Shown one piece after another: positions 15,807 through 23,652 of a DNA stretch of 64,000 nt (position 1 is the first letter of the stretch; every line of letters starts with the position of its first letter). The notes beneath the pieces are model-generated. The model worked only from the letters and a program-made list of their open reading frames with translations, did no database searches and was not told the DNA's origin. The position numbers and the translations under genes are program-made. The stretch covers positions 124,001-188,000 of the forward strand of contig NZ_JAMBOG010000006.1 of NCBI RefSeq assembly GCF_023715525.1, given 5' to 3'. Source of the DNA: Kocuria rosea. Its GTDB lineage: Bacteria > Actinomycetota > Actinomycetes > Actinomycetales > Micrococcaceae.

Positions 15807-17240
15807 TCAGACGTCCAGCGCGTGCATGACGTGCTTGACCTGCGTGTACTCCTCGACGGAGTAGAGCGAGAGGTCCTTGCCGTAGCCGGAGTTCTTGAAC
15901 CCGCCGTGCGGCATCTCGGAGACGAGCATGACGTGGGTGTTGACCCACACGCAGCCGAACTCGAGCTCGCGCGAGACGCGCATGGCGGTGCCGTGGTCGG
16001 TGGTCCACACGCTCGAGGCGAGGGCGTAGTCGACGTCGTTGGCCAGCTCGAGGGCCTCCGCCTCCGTGGCGAACGGCTGCACGGTGAGCACGGGGCCGAA
16101 GGTCTCGTCCTGGACGAGCTCGTCGTCCTGGTGCACCCCGGTGACCACCGTGGGCTCGAAGAAGTAGCCGGGGGAGCCCTCGACCGGCTTGCCGCCCGCC
16201 ACCACCGTGGCGTGCTCGGGCAGCTCGGCGAGCTTGCGGCAGACGGTCTCGAAGTGGTGGACGTTGTTGAGCGGGCCGTAGAAGTTCCTGGAGTCGTCCG
16301 GGTCCCCCGTGACGATGTCGCGGGCCGCCGCGGCGAGCAGCTGCACGAACTCGTCGTGGACGCTGTCCTGGACGAGCACGCGGGTCACGGCGGTGCAGTC
16401 CTGGCCGGCGTTGAACGTGCCGAACTCCACGAGGGCCTTCGCGGCCGCCGGCAGGTCCGCGTCCGCGAAGACGAGGGCGGGCGCCTTCCCGCCCAGCTCG
16501 AGGTGGCCGCGCGTGAGGTTCTGCGCGGCGGCGAGGGCGACCGCGCGCCCGGCGCGCACGGAGCCGGTGATGGAGACCATCGCCGGGACCCGGTGCCCGG
16601 TCATGAGCGCGCCCGTCGAGGCGTCCCCGAGCAGGACGTTGACCACGCCGGCGGGGAAGATCCCGTCGATCAGCCGGGCCAGGACGAGGGTGGACTCGGG
16701 GGTGGTGTCCGAGGGCTTGAGCACGACGGTGTTGCCGGCCGCGAGCGCGGGACCGAGCTTCCAGATCGCCATGAGCAGCGGGTAGTTCCAGGGCGTGACC
16801 TGGGCGACGACGCCGACCGGCTCGCGCCGCACGTACGAGGTGTGCTCGCCGAGGTACTCCCCCGCGGCCTTGCCCTCGAGGGTGCGGGCGGCGCCGGCGA
16901 AGAAGCGGAGGTTGTCGGCGCCCGCGCCGACCTCCTCGTCCGCGATCATCTGGCGGGGCTGGCCGGTGTTGCGGTGCTGGGCGTCGACGAGCTCGGCGCT
17001 GTGGGCCTCGAGCGCGTCCGCGAGCTTGAGCAGCATCATCTGCCGTTCGCTCGGCGTGGTGCGCCGCCAGGTCCGGAACGCGCGCTTGGCGGCGGCGAAG
17101 GCCTGGTCGACGTCCGTGGCGTCGGAGACGGGTGACACCGCGGCGGTCCGGCCCGTGGTGGGGTCGACGACGTCGATCCGTCCGGTGCCGTGGGCGTCGA
17201 CGAAGGCGCCGTCGACGTAGTTCTGCAGCACGTCGCTCAT
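15807..17240 (-). CDS. Aldehyde dehydrogenase, probable gamma-aminobutyraldehyde dehydrogenase
   Basis: A 477-residue NAD(P)-dependent aldehyde dehydrogenase that probably oxidises the 4-aminobutanal made by putrescine oxidase to GABA. Catalytic residues are visible: Asn152 in PWNYP, Lys175 in LKPSDTTP, Glu248 in LELGGK and Cys282 in FNAGQDCTAVTR. Overall it resembles PatD/PuuC-type aminobutyraldehyde dehydrogenases. The ATG at 17240 (MSDVLQNYVDGAFVD) is chosen for its AGAGAGGA Shine-Dalgarno; an in-frame upstream codon at 17267 is not family-like. The upstream promoter carries the shared TetR operator, tying it to the putrescine and agmatine units. The substrate is inferred from context. Confidence 0.9.
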   Translation of the reverse strand: MSDVLQNYVDGAFVDAHGTGRIDVVDPTTGRTAAVSPVSDATDVDQAFAAAKRAFRTWRRTTPSERQMMLLKLADALEAHSAELVDAQHRNTGQPRQMIADEEVGAGADNLRFFAGAARTLEGKAAGEYLGEHTSYVRREPVGVVAQVTPWNYPLLMAIWKLGPALAAGNTVVLKPSDTTPESTLVLARLIDGIFPAGVVNVLLGDASTGALMTGHRVPAMVSITGSVRAGRAVALAAAQNLTRGHLELGGKAPALVFADADLPAAAKALVEFGTFNAGQDCTAVTRVLVQDSVHDEFVQLLAAAARDIVTGDPDDSRNFYGPLNNVHHFETVCRKLAELPEHATVVAGGKPVEGSPGYFFEPTVVTGVHQDDELVQDETFGPVLTVQPFATEAEALELANDVDYALASSVWTTDHGTAMRVSRELEFGCVWVNTHVMLVSEMPHGGFKNSGYGKDLSLYSVEEYTQVKHVMHALDV

Positions 17241-17285
17241 GGTGGGTCCTCTCTGCGGGGCGTGCACGTGGTTGCCGCCACTCTA

Positions 17286-17305
17286 AATGAGTGGCATTCA
17301 TTTTA
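17286..17305 (-). promoter_or_regulatory. -10 box and operator of the aldehyde dehydrogenase
   Basis: Minus strand: -10 TAAAAT (17300-17305) overlapping the palindrome AATGAATGCCACTCATT (17286-17302). The half-sites AATGA/TCATT are perfect and the inner arms have one mismatch. No good -35 is visible, which would fit an activated or weak promoter. Confidence 0.65.
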
Positions 17306-17429
17306 GAAGAGCTCCGCGTGATCCCGGGCACGGCCCGGCTCCGGCGGGCCGGCGCCCGGACGGGCACGGGGTCGCCCCCCGCCCGCCGCGGGTGCGGTGG
17401 CCAGGGGGCGACGGGACGTGCGGAGCGGG

Positions 17430-17627
17430 CTACTTGGCGTGGCGGGCCAGTAGCTCCTCCACGACGTGCGGGTCGGCGCTGCGGAGGTCCCAGCTGCCGA
17501 TGGTGTCGTGGTAGTCCTGGGCGGCCTCGGTGATCTTGAACGCGCTGGCATCGCGCGGAGGGGTCGAGGTCTCGAGCACGTGGATCAGGTGGGTCTCGGC
17601 GGCGGCCAGGGCCTGGGGGTCGTACAT
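17430..17627 (-). CDS. Small protein of unknown function in the amine island
   Basis: A 65-residue acidic/neutral protein, MYDPQALAAAETHLIHVLE..., ending EELLARHAK. I do not recognise a family. It has no membrane segment or Cys cluster and looks helical, with His residues spread through it. AAAGGAA lies just upstream of the ATG at 17627. It is the next gene upstream of the aldehyde dehydrogenase, but the operator/promoter at 17286-17305 lies between them, so the dehydrogenase can be transcribed without it. Confidence 0.6.
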   Translation of the reverse strand: MYDPQALAAAETHLIHVLETSTPPRDASAFKITEAAQDYHDTIGSWDLRSADPHVVEELLARHAK

Positions 17628-17709
17628 GGCGGTTCCTTTCACAGGGGCGGTTCTCACGGGGCGGTCCTGAGCGCCCGCGGGCCGGGCGCGGGCCCGGGGG
17701 CGGGCGGGG

Positions 17710-18438
17710 TCAGCGGTCGACCTTGAGCACGGAGCCGTTCTCGACGTTGACGTACACGTCCACCGAGGTGCCGTCGGGGTCGTCGACGTCGACCTCCCAC
17801 ACCGTCGTCCCGCCCTCGGTGTCCAGCTGGGCGCCGTCCAGGGTGCCGTCGACCTCGTCCAGGGCGGTGCGCACGGCGACCTCCAGGGGGACCTGGACCT
17901 GGGCGAGGTTCTCCCGGTCCGCCTGGTCCAGGGCGTCGTCGCCCTCCTGGGGGGTGACCTCCTGCCCGTCGGCGGAGACCTCCACCTCCTGCTCCCGGTC
18001 CTCCACGGCCAGCTTCACCTCCCAGCCGTCGCCGTCCTCCTTGCGGTCGATCTCGAAGACCTGCCCGCCGGTCACGGACTCCTCGGCGGCCACGATCGCC
18101 CCGGCCACCGCGCCGGCCTCCGCCCCGGCCCCGGTCGTTCCGGAGGCCGAGGGGGACGCGGTGCCGGTCTCGTCGCCGGTGGCCGTGTCCGACGGGGACG
18201 CGGTGGCGCTCTCGTCCGCGGTGGCGCTCTCGTCGGCGGTGGCGCTCTCGTCCGCGGTGGGGCTCTCGTCGGCGGCGGGGCTCCCCTCCGCCGTGGTGGT
18301 GGCCTCGCTCGTGGTGGTGGCCTCGCTCGTGGCCTCCCCGCCACCGCCCTGGCCGCCGCCGCCGGCGCAACCGGTCAGCAGGAGCGCGGAGAGGGCGAGA
18401 GCACCCAGGGACAGGACGTTTTTATCAGTGTGCTTCAT
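17710..18438 (-). CDS. Repeat-containing lipoprotein with PepSY-like C-terminus
   Basis: A 242-residue exported lipoprotein: signal peptide with lipobox LLTGC (Cys24), then a low-complexity Ser/Thr/Glu/Asp linker (about 30-100) with ADESAT-type repeats coded by an 18-bp DNA repeat. The C-terminal ~130 residues contain two PepSY-like modules (AIVAAEESVTGGQVFEIDRKEDGDGWEVKLAV and AVRTALDEVDGTLDGAQLDTEGGTTVWEVDV). PepSY domains are often inhibitory or regulatory modules in the cell envelope; the role here is unknown. It is a separate unit from the neighbours, with an AT-rich stretch before the ATG at 18438. Confidence 0.8.
   Translation of the reverse strand: MKHTDKNVLSLGALALSALLLTGCAGGGGQGGGGEATSEATTTSEATTTAEGSPAADESPTADESATADESATADESATASPSDTATGDETGTASPSASGTTGAGAEAGAVAGAIVAAEESVTGGQVFEIDRKEDGDGWEVKLAVEDREQEVEVSADGQEVTPQEGDDALDQADRENLAQVQVPLEVAVRTALDEVDGTLDGAQLDTEGGTTVWEVDVDDPDGTSVDVYVNVENGSVLKVDR
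18201..18290. repeat. 18-bp tandem repeat inside the lipoprotein gene
   Basis: Five units of 18 bp; the first is CGGTGGCGCTCTCGTCCG (18201-18218). The next three (18219-18272) differ at one or two bases and the last (18273-18290) is more divergent. Each adds six residues (ADESAT type), so copy number can vary in frame. Confidence 0.85.
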
Positions 18439-18598
18439 AAATAGTCATTGTTCCGGGGACCGCCACCCGGCGCAAGAGGGAGCGCACGCGCAGGATCGTG
18501 CCGGCGGCCCACCGGCGCGGCGGCCGGCCACGCGGGCTCAGGAGGTCCCGCCGGGGGCCGGCGCAGCCCAACCCCCGCCCTCCGGAGCGGGGCTGCTC

Positions 18599-20608
18599 CT
18601 ACGCGGGGGCGTGCGGGCGGGAGCCCCGGTGGAAGAGCTCGGCCTGCTCCACGAACCACTGCAGCGCCTCCGGGTTGGCCACCGACATCGGGTTCACGGC
18701 CCGGTCGGGGGCGACCCCGGAGAACAGCTTCTTGATCGGCACCTCCACGCGCTTGCGGGTGTGCGTCACGGGGATGGCCGGGGCCTGCAGGATCCGGTCG
18801 GGCACGTGGCGGGCGGAGGCGCGCTCCCGGATCCGCCGCCGGATCCGCCCGGCGAGCTCGTCCGTGAGCTCGGTCCCCTCGGCCAGCACCACGAACAGGG
18901 GCATGAAGTAGCCGCCGTCCGGCTGCTCGGCGCCCACCACGAGGGCGTCCTGCACCTCCGGCAGGCCCTCGAGGGCGGCGTAGATGTCGGCGGAGCCGAT
19001 CCGCACGCCCTGCCGGTTGAGGGTCGCGTCCGAGCGCCCGTGCACCACGAAGGTGCCGTGCGGGGTCTCCGTGACCCAGTCGCCGTGGCGCCACACGCCC
19101 GGGTACGTGGCGAAGTACGCGGCCCGCTGCTTCTCGCCGTCCGGGTCGTCCCAGAAGAACACCGGCATGGCGGGCATGGGGCGGGTGACGACCAGCTCCC
19201 CGAGCTCGCCGACCACCCGCTCCCCGTCGTCGTTCCACGCCTCCGCCGCCACGCCGAGGACGGGTCCCTGGAGCTCCCCCAGGTGGACGGGCTCGAGCGG
19301 GTTGGAGCCGATCAGCCCGCCGCACACGTCCGTCCCGCCCGAGTCGGAGCCGAGGTGGACGTCCGCCTTGACGGCACGGTGGACCCACGCCCACGTCGAG
19401 TCCGGCAGCGGGGAGCCCGTGGACAGGATCGAGCGCAGGGCGGACAGGTCCCGGTCCCGGCCCGGCTCCAGGCCGGCGCGCTCGACGAGGGACAGGTACG
19501 CCGCCCCCACCCCGAACATCGTGGCGCGCGTCAGCGCGAGGACGTCGAACTGCCGGTCCGCGCGCCCCGCCGTGGGCGAGCCCGCGCTGGTGACCACGGA
19601 CGCGCCGACGAGCAGGTTGTGCGCCAACGTGTTCCAGACCATCCAGGACGTGCTGGCCGCGACGTAGTAGCGGTCGCCGGGGCCCATGTCCTGCTGCAGG
19701 CCCACCCCCTTGTGCGCCTCGAGGGTCATGCCGCCGTGGCCGTGGACGATGCCCTTGGGGCGGCCCGTGGTCCCGGAGGAGAACAGCACCCACAGCGGGT
19801 GGTCGAAGGGCACCCGCTCGTAGGCGGGCACCGCCTCCCGGGCCAGCAGCTCGTCGAAGGCGATCCGCCCCTCCCCCGGCGCGGCCCCGGGACGGAGGCC
19901 GCGCACGACGACGACCCGCTCCAGCCCCGGCAGCCCGGCCACCACCTGCGCGAGGTGCTCGGAGCGGTCGAGGGCCCGGCCGGCGAAGACGTACCCGTCG
20001 GAACCGATGAGCACCTTCGGCGCCAGCTGGCGGAGCCGGTCCAGGGTCGCGGCCGGCGAGAGGTCGGGCGAGCTGATGCTCCACACCGCCCCGACCGACG
20101 CGGCGGCGAGCAGCCCGACGAGGGCCTCGGGAACGTTGGGCAGGACGGCGGCCACCCGGTCCCCCGGGCGCACCCCCCACGCCCGCAGGGCCGACGCGAC
20201 CGAGGCGACCTGCGCCTCGAGCTCCCGCCAGGTGAGAGCGTCGGTGCGGTCATCCTCGTGGACGGCGAGCACCGCGGCCGTGCCGGCCAGGGCGGGATCG
20301 CCCGCGTGGCGCAGGACGTTCTCCGCGTAGTTGAGGCGGGCCCCGGGGAACCAGACGGCCCCCGGCATGCGGTCCTGCGCGAGCGCCGGCCCCGCCAGCC
20401 CCTCGCCCACCACGCCGCAGTACGCCGCGACGGCCTCCCAGAAGGCGGACAGCTCCGTGACGGACCACCGCCACAGCTGCCGGTAGTCGGCGAGGTCCAC
20501 CCCGCGCTCCCGGCGCAGCCACGCCAGGAAGTCCCACAGGCGGGTGGCGCGCACCTGTTCGGGGGTGGGCCGCCACGTGACGGGGCGGGCCGGGGGCCGG
20601 GGGCTCAC
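18599..20608 (-). CDS. Acetoacetyl-CoA synthetase (acetoacetate-CoA ligase)
   Basis: A 669-residue ANL-superfamily acyl-CoA ligase. Adenylation motifs are visible: LFSSGTTGRPKGIVHGHGG (ATP-binding), GSDSGGTDVCGG, WRHGDWVTETPHG and the C-terminal THTRKRVEVPIKKL with the catalytic Lys. Length and N-terminus (LWDFLAWLRRERGVDLADYRQLWRWSV) match acetoacetyl-CoA synthetases, which activate acetoacetate with ATP and CoA. The GTG start overlaps the stop of the upstream MFS gene (GTGA, 20605-20608), so the transporter and ligase are translated together. The pair probably imports and activates a keto acid, or another organic acid if substrate specificity differs. Confidence 0.9.
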   Translation of the reverse strand: MSPRPPARPVTWRPTPEQVRATRLWDFLAWLRRERGVDLADYRQLWRWSVTELSAFWEAVAAYCGVVGEGLAGPALAQDRMPGAVWFPGARLNYAENVLRHAGDPALAGTAAVLAVHEDDRTDALTWRELEAQVASVASALRAWGVRPGDRVAAVLPNVPEALVGLLAAASVGAVWSISSPDLSPAATLDRLRQLAPKVLIGSDGYVFAGRALDRSEHLAQVVAGLPGLERVVVVRGLRPGAAPGEGRIAFDELLAREAVPAYERVPFDHPLWVLFSSGTTGRPKGIVHGHGGMTLEAHKGVGLQQDMGPGDRYYVAASTSWMVWNTLAHNLLVGASVVTSAGSPTAGRADRQFDVLALTRATMFGVGAAYLSLVERAGLEPGRDRDLSALRSILSTGSPLPDSTWAWVHRAVKADVHLGSDSGGTDVCGGLIGSNPLEPVHLGELQGPVLGVAAEAWNDDGERVVGELGELVVTRPMPAMPVFFWDDPDGEKQRAAYFATYPGVWRHGDWVTETPHGTFVVHGRSDATLNRQGVRIGSADIYAALEGLPEVQDALVVGAEQPDGGYFMPLFVVLAEGTELTDELAGRIRRRIRERASARHVPDRILQAPAIPVTHTRKRVEVPIKKLFSGVAPDRAVNPMSVANPEALQWFVEQAELFHRGSRPHAPA

Positions 20609-21957
20609 CGGGCCGCCGCCACCGAGGGCTGGCCGGCCGCGGCGTCCCGCCCGTCGCGCTTGCGGAGGGCGGGGCCCAGCAGGAAGGAGCACACGGCCGA
20701 GAGCACGAGGGGGATCGCGAACAGGTAGAAGATGTTCTGCGGCTGCAGCCCGCCGGCCAGGAGGTAGCCGACCACGATCGGGGCGATGATCGACACGAGG
20801 CGGCCGACGCCGATCATCCAGCCGAAGCCGGAGGCGCGGGCCTTGGCGGTGTAGATGGGCGGGACGATCGTGTAGTAGCCGACCACCCCGGAGTTCGTCA
20901 GCATGCCCAGGAAGATGCCGACGACCAGCGCCAGGCCCACCTGGTTGAAGGAGGACGCGAAGACCACGTACATCACGGCGGAGGCGAGCAGGCCGAGGAC
21001 GTTGAGGGTCCGGGGGTTGATCCAGGAGGTCAGCAGGCCGAAGCCGAGGGAGCCGACGATGCCGCCGAGGCTGACCAGCACACCGGCGGTCACGCCCGTC
21101 TGGGGGTCGCCCGAGGCCTCGGCGAGCAGCTTTGGGGTCCAGGTGTTGGCGAAGTAGAACGAGGCGATGAGGAAGGCGTAGCCGAACCACATGAGGACGG
21201 TCTGCGAGAGCACCCGGGCCCCGAAGACCTCCTTGACCACGGTCTCAGACGCGGCGTCCTGCACGGGGGCGGGCGGCAGCTCCGTGAGCGGGGCGTGGCC
21301 CATCCTGCCCAGGATGCGGTTGAGCTGGGGCAGGGACTTCTCGTCACGCTTCTCGATGAGGTATTCGAAGGACTCCGGGAGGGTGAAGAAGCAGACGACG
21401 AGCATGAGCACCGTCATGCCGGCGCCCAGGGCGAAGGCGGACCGCCAGCCGAACTCCGCGATGAGGAACCCGGAGAGGAAGCCGCCCACCGTGGCGCCGA
21501 TGGGGTAGCCCGCGGCGTAGACGCCCATGGCCAGCCCGGCGCGCTTGCGGTTGGAGTACTCGGCGACGATCACGGAGAGGTTGGCGATCATGCCGCCGAT
21601 GCCGACGCCTGCGAGGACGCGGGAGGCCAGCAGGGACGTGGTGTCCCAGGAGAAGACCGACCACAGCATGCCCGCGGAGATGATGACGAGGCAGATGAGG
21701 GTCAGCGGCCGGCGGCCGATCTTGTCCGCGACCGGCGTGAGGAAGATCGAGCCGAACGCCATGCCGAACAGCCCGGCGCTGAGCAGGTAGCCGAGCAGCA
21801 CGGGCTCGATGCCCCACTCCCGCGACACGGTGGGGGCGGCGAAGGACATCACGAGGACGTCGAAGCCGTCGATCATGATGAGGATCAGGCAGATGACGAC
21901 GGCCCGGACCTGGAAGGAGGTCATGGGCGCGTCCTTGAAGGCCGCTTTGAGGTCCAT
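20605..21957 (-). CDS. MFS transporter of the aromatic acid:H+ symporter (AAHS) type
   Basis: A 450-residue, 12-helix MFS protein. The start MDLKAAFKDAPMTSFQVRAVVICLILIMIDGFDVLVMSFAAP carries the DGFD motif of the AAHS family, which includes PcaK, BenK and VanK. The GxxxD(R/K)xGRR-type loop is at FLTPVADKIGRRPLT. These carriers import benzoate, protocatechuate, vanillate or related acids with protons. It is coupled to the acetoacetyl-CoA synthetase gene downstream. An inverted repeat ATAGTG...CACTAT lies upstream (22031-22059) and resembles elements in the vanA/PadR promoter region, so it could be the vanillate carrier of this locus; that is speculative. Confidence 0.87.
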   Translation of the reverse strand: MDLKAAFKDAPMTSFQVRAVVICLILIMIDGFDVLVMSFAAPTVSREWGIEPVLLGYLLSAGLFGMAFGSIFLTPVADKIGRRPLTLICLVIISAGMLWSVFSWDTTSLLASRVLAGVGIGGMIANLSVIVAEYSNRKRAGLAMGVYAAGYPIGATVGGFLSGFLIAEFGWRSAFALGAGMTVLMLVVCFFTLPESFEYLIEKRDEKSLPQLNRILGRMGHAPLTELPPAPVQDAASETVVKEVFGARVLSQTVLMWFGYAFLIASFYFANTWTPKLLAEASGDPQTGVTAGVLVSLGGIVGSLGFGLLTSWINPRTLNVLGLLASAVMYVVFASSFNQVGLALVVGIFLGMLTNSGVVGYYTIVPPIYTAKARASGFGWMIGVGRLVSIIAPIVVGYLLAGGLQPQNIFYLFAIPLVLSAVCSFLLGPALRKRDGRDAAAGQPSVAAAR

Positions 21958-22030
21958 CGGGAGTTCTCTCTCTGGTGGTGCCGGCGGGTGCGTGCCGGAC
22001 TATGACGTGCGTCACAGCACGAGAACCACG

Positions 22031-22059
22031 ATAGTGGACGATCTCAATGAAGTCACTAT
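22031..22059 (-). promoter_or_regulatory. Inverted repeat upstream of the AAHS transporter
   Basis: ATAGTG (22031-22036) and CACTAT (22054-22059) with a 17-bp spacer in an AT-rich patch 74-102 bp before the ATG at 21957. Probably an operator. The same hexamers occur in the vanA-PadR region. Confidence 0.4.
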
Positions 22060-22180
22060 GCGGGTAGTTATTTTGCGTCCGGGCTTCCCCGCGGCCCCGG
22101 CGGGGGAACGGTTGTGCGCACGGACGCCCGGCCGCATGCTGGGGCGGGAGTCCCCGCACCCCGCTCGGGGACCCGTCGAC

Positions 22181-22693
22181 ATGCCGGAGGTCCCCGTGCG
22201 ACGACCCCGCCCCGCCACTCCCGGCCCGGGGCAGGAGTCCGTCTGGGACTACCCCCGGCCGCCCCGCGTGGAGCCCAGCCGCGAGCACGTGGAGGTGTGG
22301 CTGGGCGGGGAGCGGATCGCGGCCACCTCCGCGGCGCTGCAGGTGCTCGAGACCAGCCACCCACCCACGTACTACCTGCCCCGGGAGGCGTTCGCCGACG
22401 GGTGCCTCGTGCCGACGGAGGGCGCCACGTGGTGCGAGTGGAAGGGCGAGGCCGCGTACTTCGACCTCCGGGGCGGGGGGCGGACGGCGCCGCGGGCGGC
22501 CTGGACCTGCTCCGCCCCGCAGCGGGGCTTCGAGGTGCTGCGCGAGCACGTCGCGGTGATGCCCGCGGCCGTGGACCGGTGCCTGGTCGACGGCGAGGAG
22601 GTGCTCCCGCAGGAGGGCGGGTTCTACGGCGGCTGGATCACCTCGCGCGTCACCGGCCCCTTCAAGGGCGGGCCCGGCAGCCACGGCTGGTGA
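22181..22693 (+). CDS. DUF427 domain protein
   Basis: A 170-residue protein of the DUF427 family: ESVWDYPRPPRVEPSREHVEVWLGGERIAATSAALQVLETSHPPTYYLP, then GATWCEWKGEAAYFDL, a beta-rich fold typical of this family. DUF427 proteins are widespread in actinobacteria; their biochemical role is not established. The ATG at 22181 is chosen, but the Shine-Dalgarno is weak and an upstream Met (MLGRESPH) is possible. It is separated from the downstream nitrilase gene by 140 bp containing an operator-like sequence, so it is probably its own unit. Confidence 0.8.
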   Translation: MPEVPVRRPRPATPGPGQESVWDYPRPPRVEPSREHVEVWLGGERIAATSAALQVLETSHPPTYYLPREAFADGCLVPTEGATWCEWKGEAAYFDLRGGGRTAPRAAWTCSAPQRGFEVLREHVAVMPAAVDRCLVDGEEVLPQEGGFYGGWITSRVTGPFKGGPGSHGW

Positions 22694-22720
22694 CTCCGGA
22701 CCCCTCGGGCGCCGATCCGA

Positions 22721-22738
22721 CAACTTTTGTTGCACAAC
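22721..22738 (+). promoter_or_regulatory. Candidate operator upstream of the amidase gene
   Basis: Overlapping palindromes CAAC-TTTT-GTTG (22721-22732) and GTTG-CA-CAAC (22729-22738), i.e. three alternating half-sites. The second contains a -35-like TTGCAC (22730-22735). Another small palindrome, CACACTTGTG, follows at 22753-22762. The neighbouring PucR regulator is a candidate binder (inference). Confidence 0.45.
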
Positions 22739-22833
22739 GGGAAACAGAGCGCCACACTTGTGCTCCGGACCACACGGCGCCGTCCGGCTCGGCCGCGCCG
22801 ACCCCGGCCGCGCACCCCTCAGGAGAGAACCCC

Positions 22834-23640
22834 ATGCAGATCGCGATCCTCCAGGCCCAGGCGGACGTCCTGGACATCGAGGCGAACCTCGCCACCATCG
22901 ACCGGGCGGCCCGGCAGGCCAGAGAGGAGGGCGCCGAGCTGCTGCTCACCCCGGAGCTGTTCACGTGCGGCTACAGCCCCGAGCGCGTGCGGCGGGAGCT
23001 CACCGCCGGGGACCTGGACCGCATCGCCGAGCGCGCCGCGGGCATCGCGCGCCGCCACGGGATCTCCCTGGTCTACAGCGCGCCCCGGATCGGCGACGGA
23101 GGTGACTGGCACATCTCGGCCGTGCTCCTCGACGGCGCCGGGCGGCGGCTGCTCGCCTACGACAAGGTGCACCTGTTCGGCGAGGAGGAGCGGCGGGCCT
23201 TCGCGCCGGCGTCGGCCGGGCCGCGGACCGTCGCCCACGGCGGGCTGCAGGTCGCCCTGCTGATCTGCTACGACGTGGAGTTCCCCGAGAGCGTGCGCGC
23301 CGCCTCGGACGCGGGGGCGCAGCTCGTGCTGGTGCCCACCGCGCTCGGCGCGGGCTTCGCCGCGGTCTGCGACGTCCTCGTCCCCGCCCGGGCGCTCGAG
23401 AGCCAGGTGGTCGTCGCCTACGCCAACCACTGCGGCACCGAGGACGGGCTGGAGCTGGGCGGGCGCAGCGTGGTCGCGGCCGCCGACGGCACGCTGCTCG
23501 CCCGCGCGGGCGGGCAGCCGGAGCTCCTGCACGCGAGGGTGGACGCCGCGGACGTCGCCGCCGCGCGCGAGCTGGTCCCCTATCTGCGGGACCGCCGCCC
23601 GGACCTCTACGGGCAGTGGAGCGGCCCCCGCCCCGCCTGA
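22834..23640 (+). CDS. Nitrilase-superfamily amidase (DavA/5-aminopentanamidase-like)
   Basis: A 268-residue carbon-nitrogen hydrolase with the Glu-Lys-Cys triad visible: Glu41 in TPELF, Lys111 in YDKVHLFGE and Cys145 in LLICYDVEFPE. Length and these stretches resemble Pseudomonas DavA (about 264 residues), which hydrolyses 5-aminopentanamide to 5-aminovalerate. The DavB-like monooxygenase at 26885 would make such an amide, which supports the call. AGGAGAG lies 6 nt before the ATG. Other amides (for example from arginine, tryptophan or phenylalanine oxygenases, or N-carbamoylputrescine) cannot be excluded. It is convergent with the PucR gene. Confidence 0.82.
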   Translation: MQIAILQAQADVLDIEANLATIDRAARQAREEGAELLLTPELFTCGYSPERVRRELTAGDLDRIAERAAGIARRHGISLVYSAPRIGDGGDWHISAVLLDGAGRRLLAYDKVHLFGEEERRAFAPASAGPRTVAHGGLQVALLICYDVEFPESVRAASDAGAQLVLVPTALGAGFAAVCDVLVPARALESQVVVAYANHCGTEDGLELGGRSVVAAADGTLLARAGGQPELLHARVDAADVAAARELVPYLRDRRPDLYGQWSGPRPA

Positions 23641-23652
23641 GCCCCGGCCCGC

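Noticed and set aside
18201-18290. Regular repeat considered as a CRISPR array
   Set aside because: Units are 18 bp, directly adjacent without spacers, and code for an in-frame peptide repeat.
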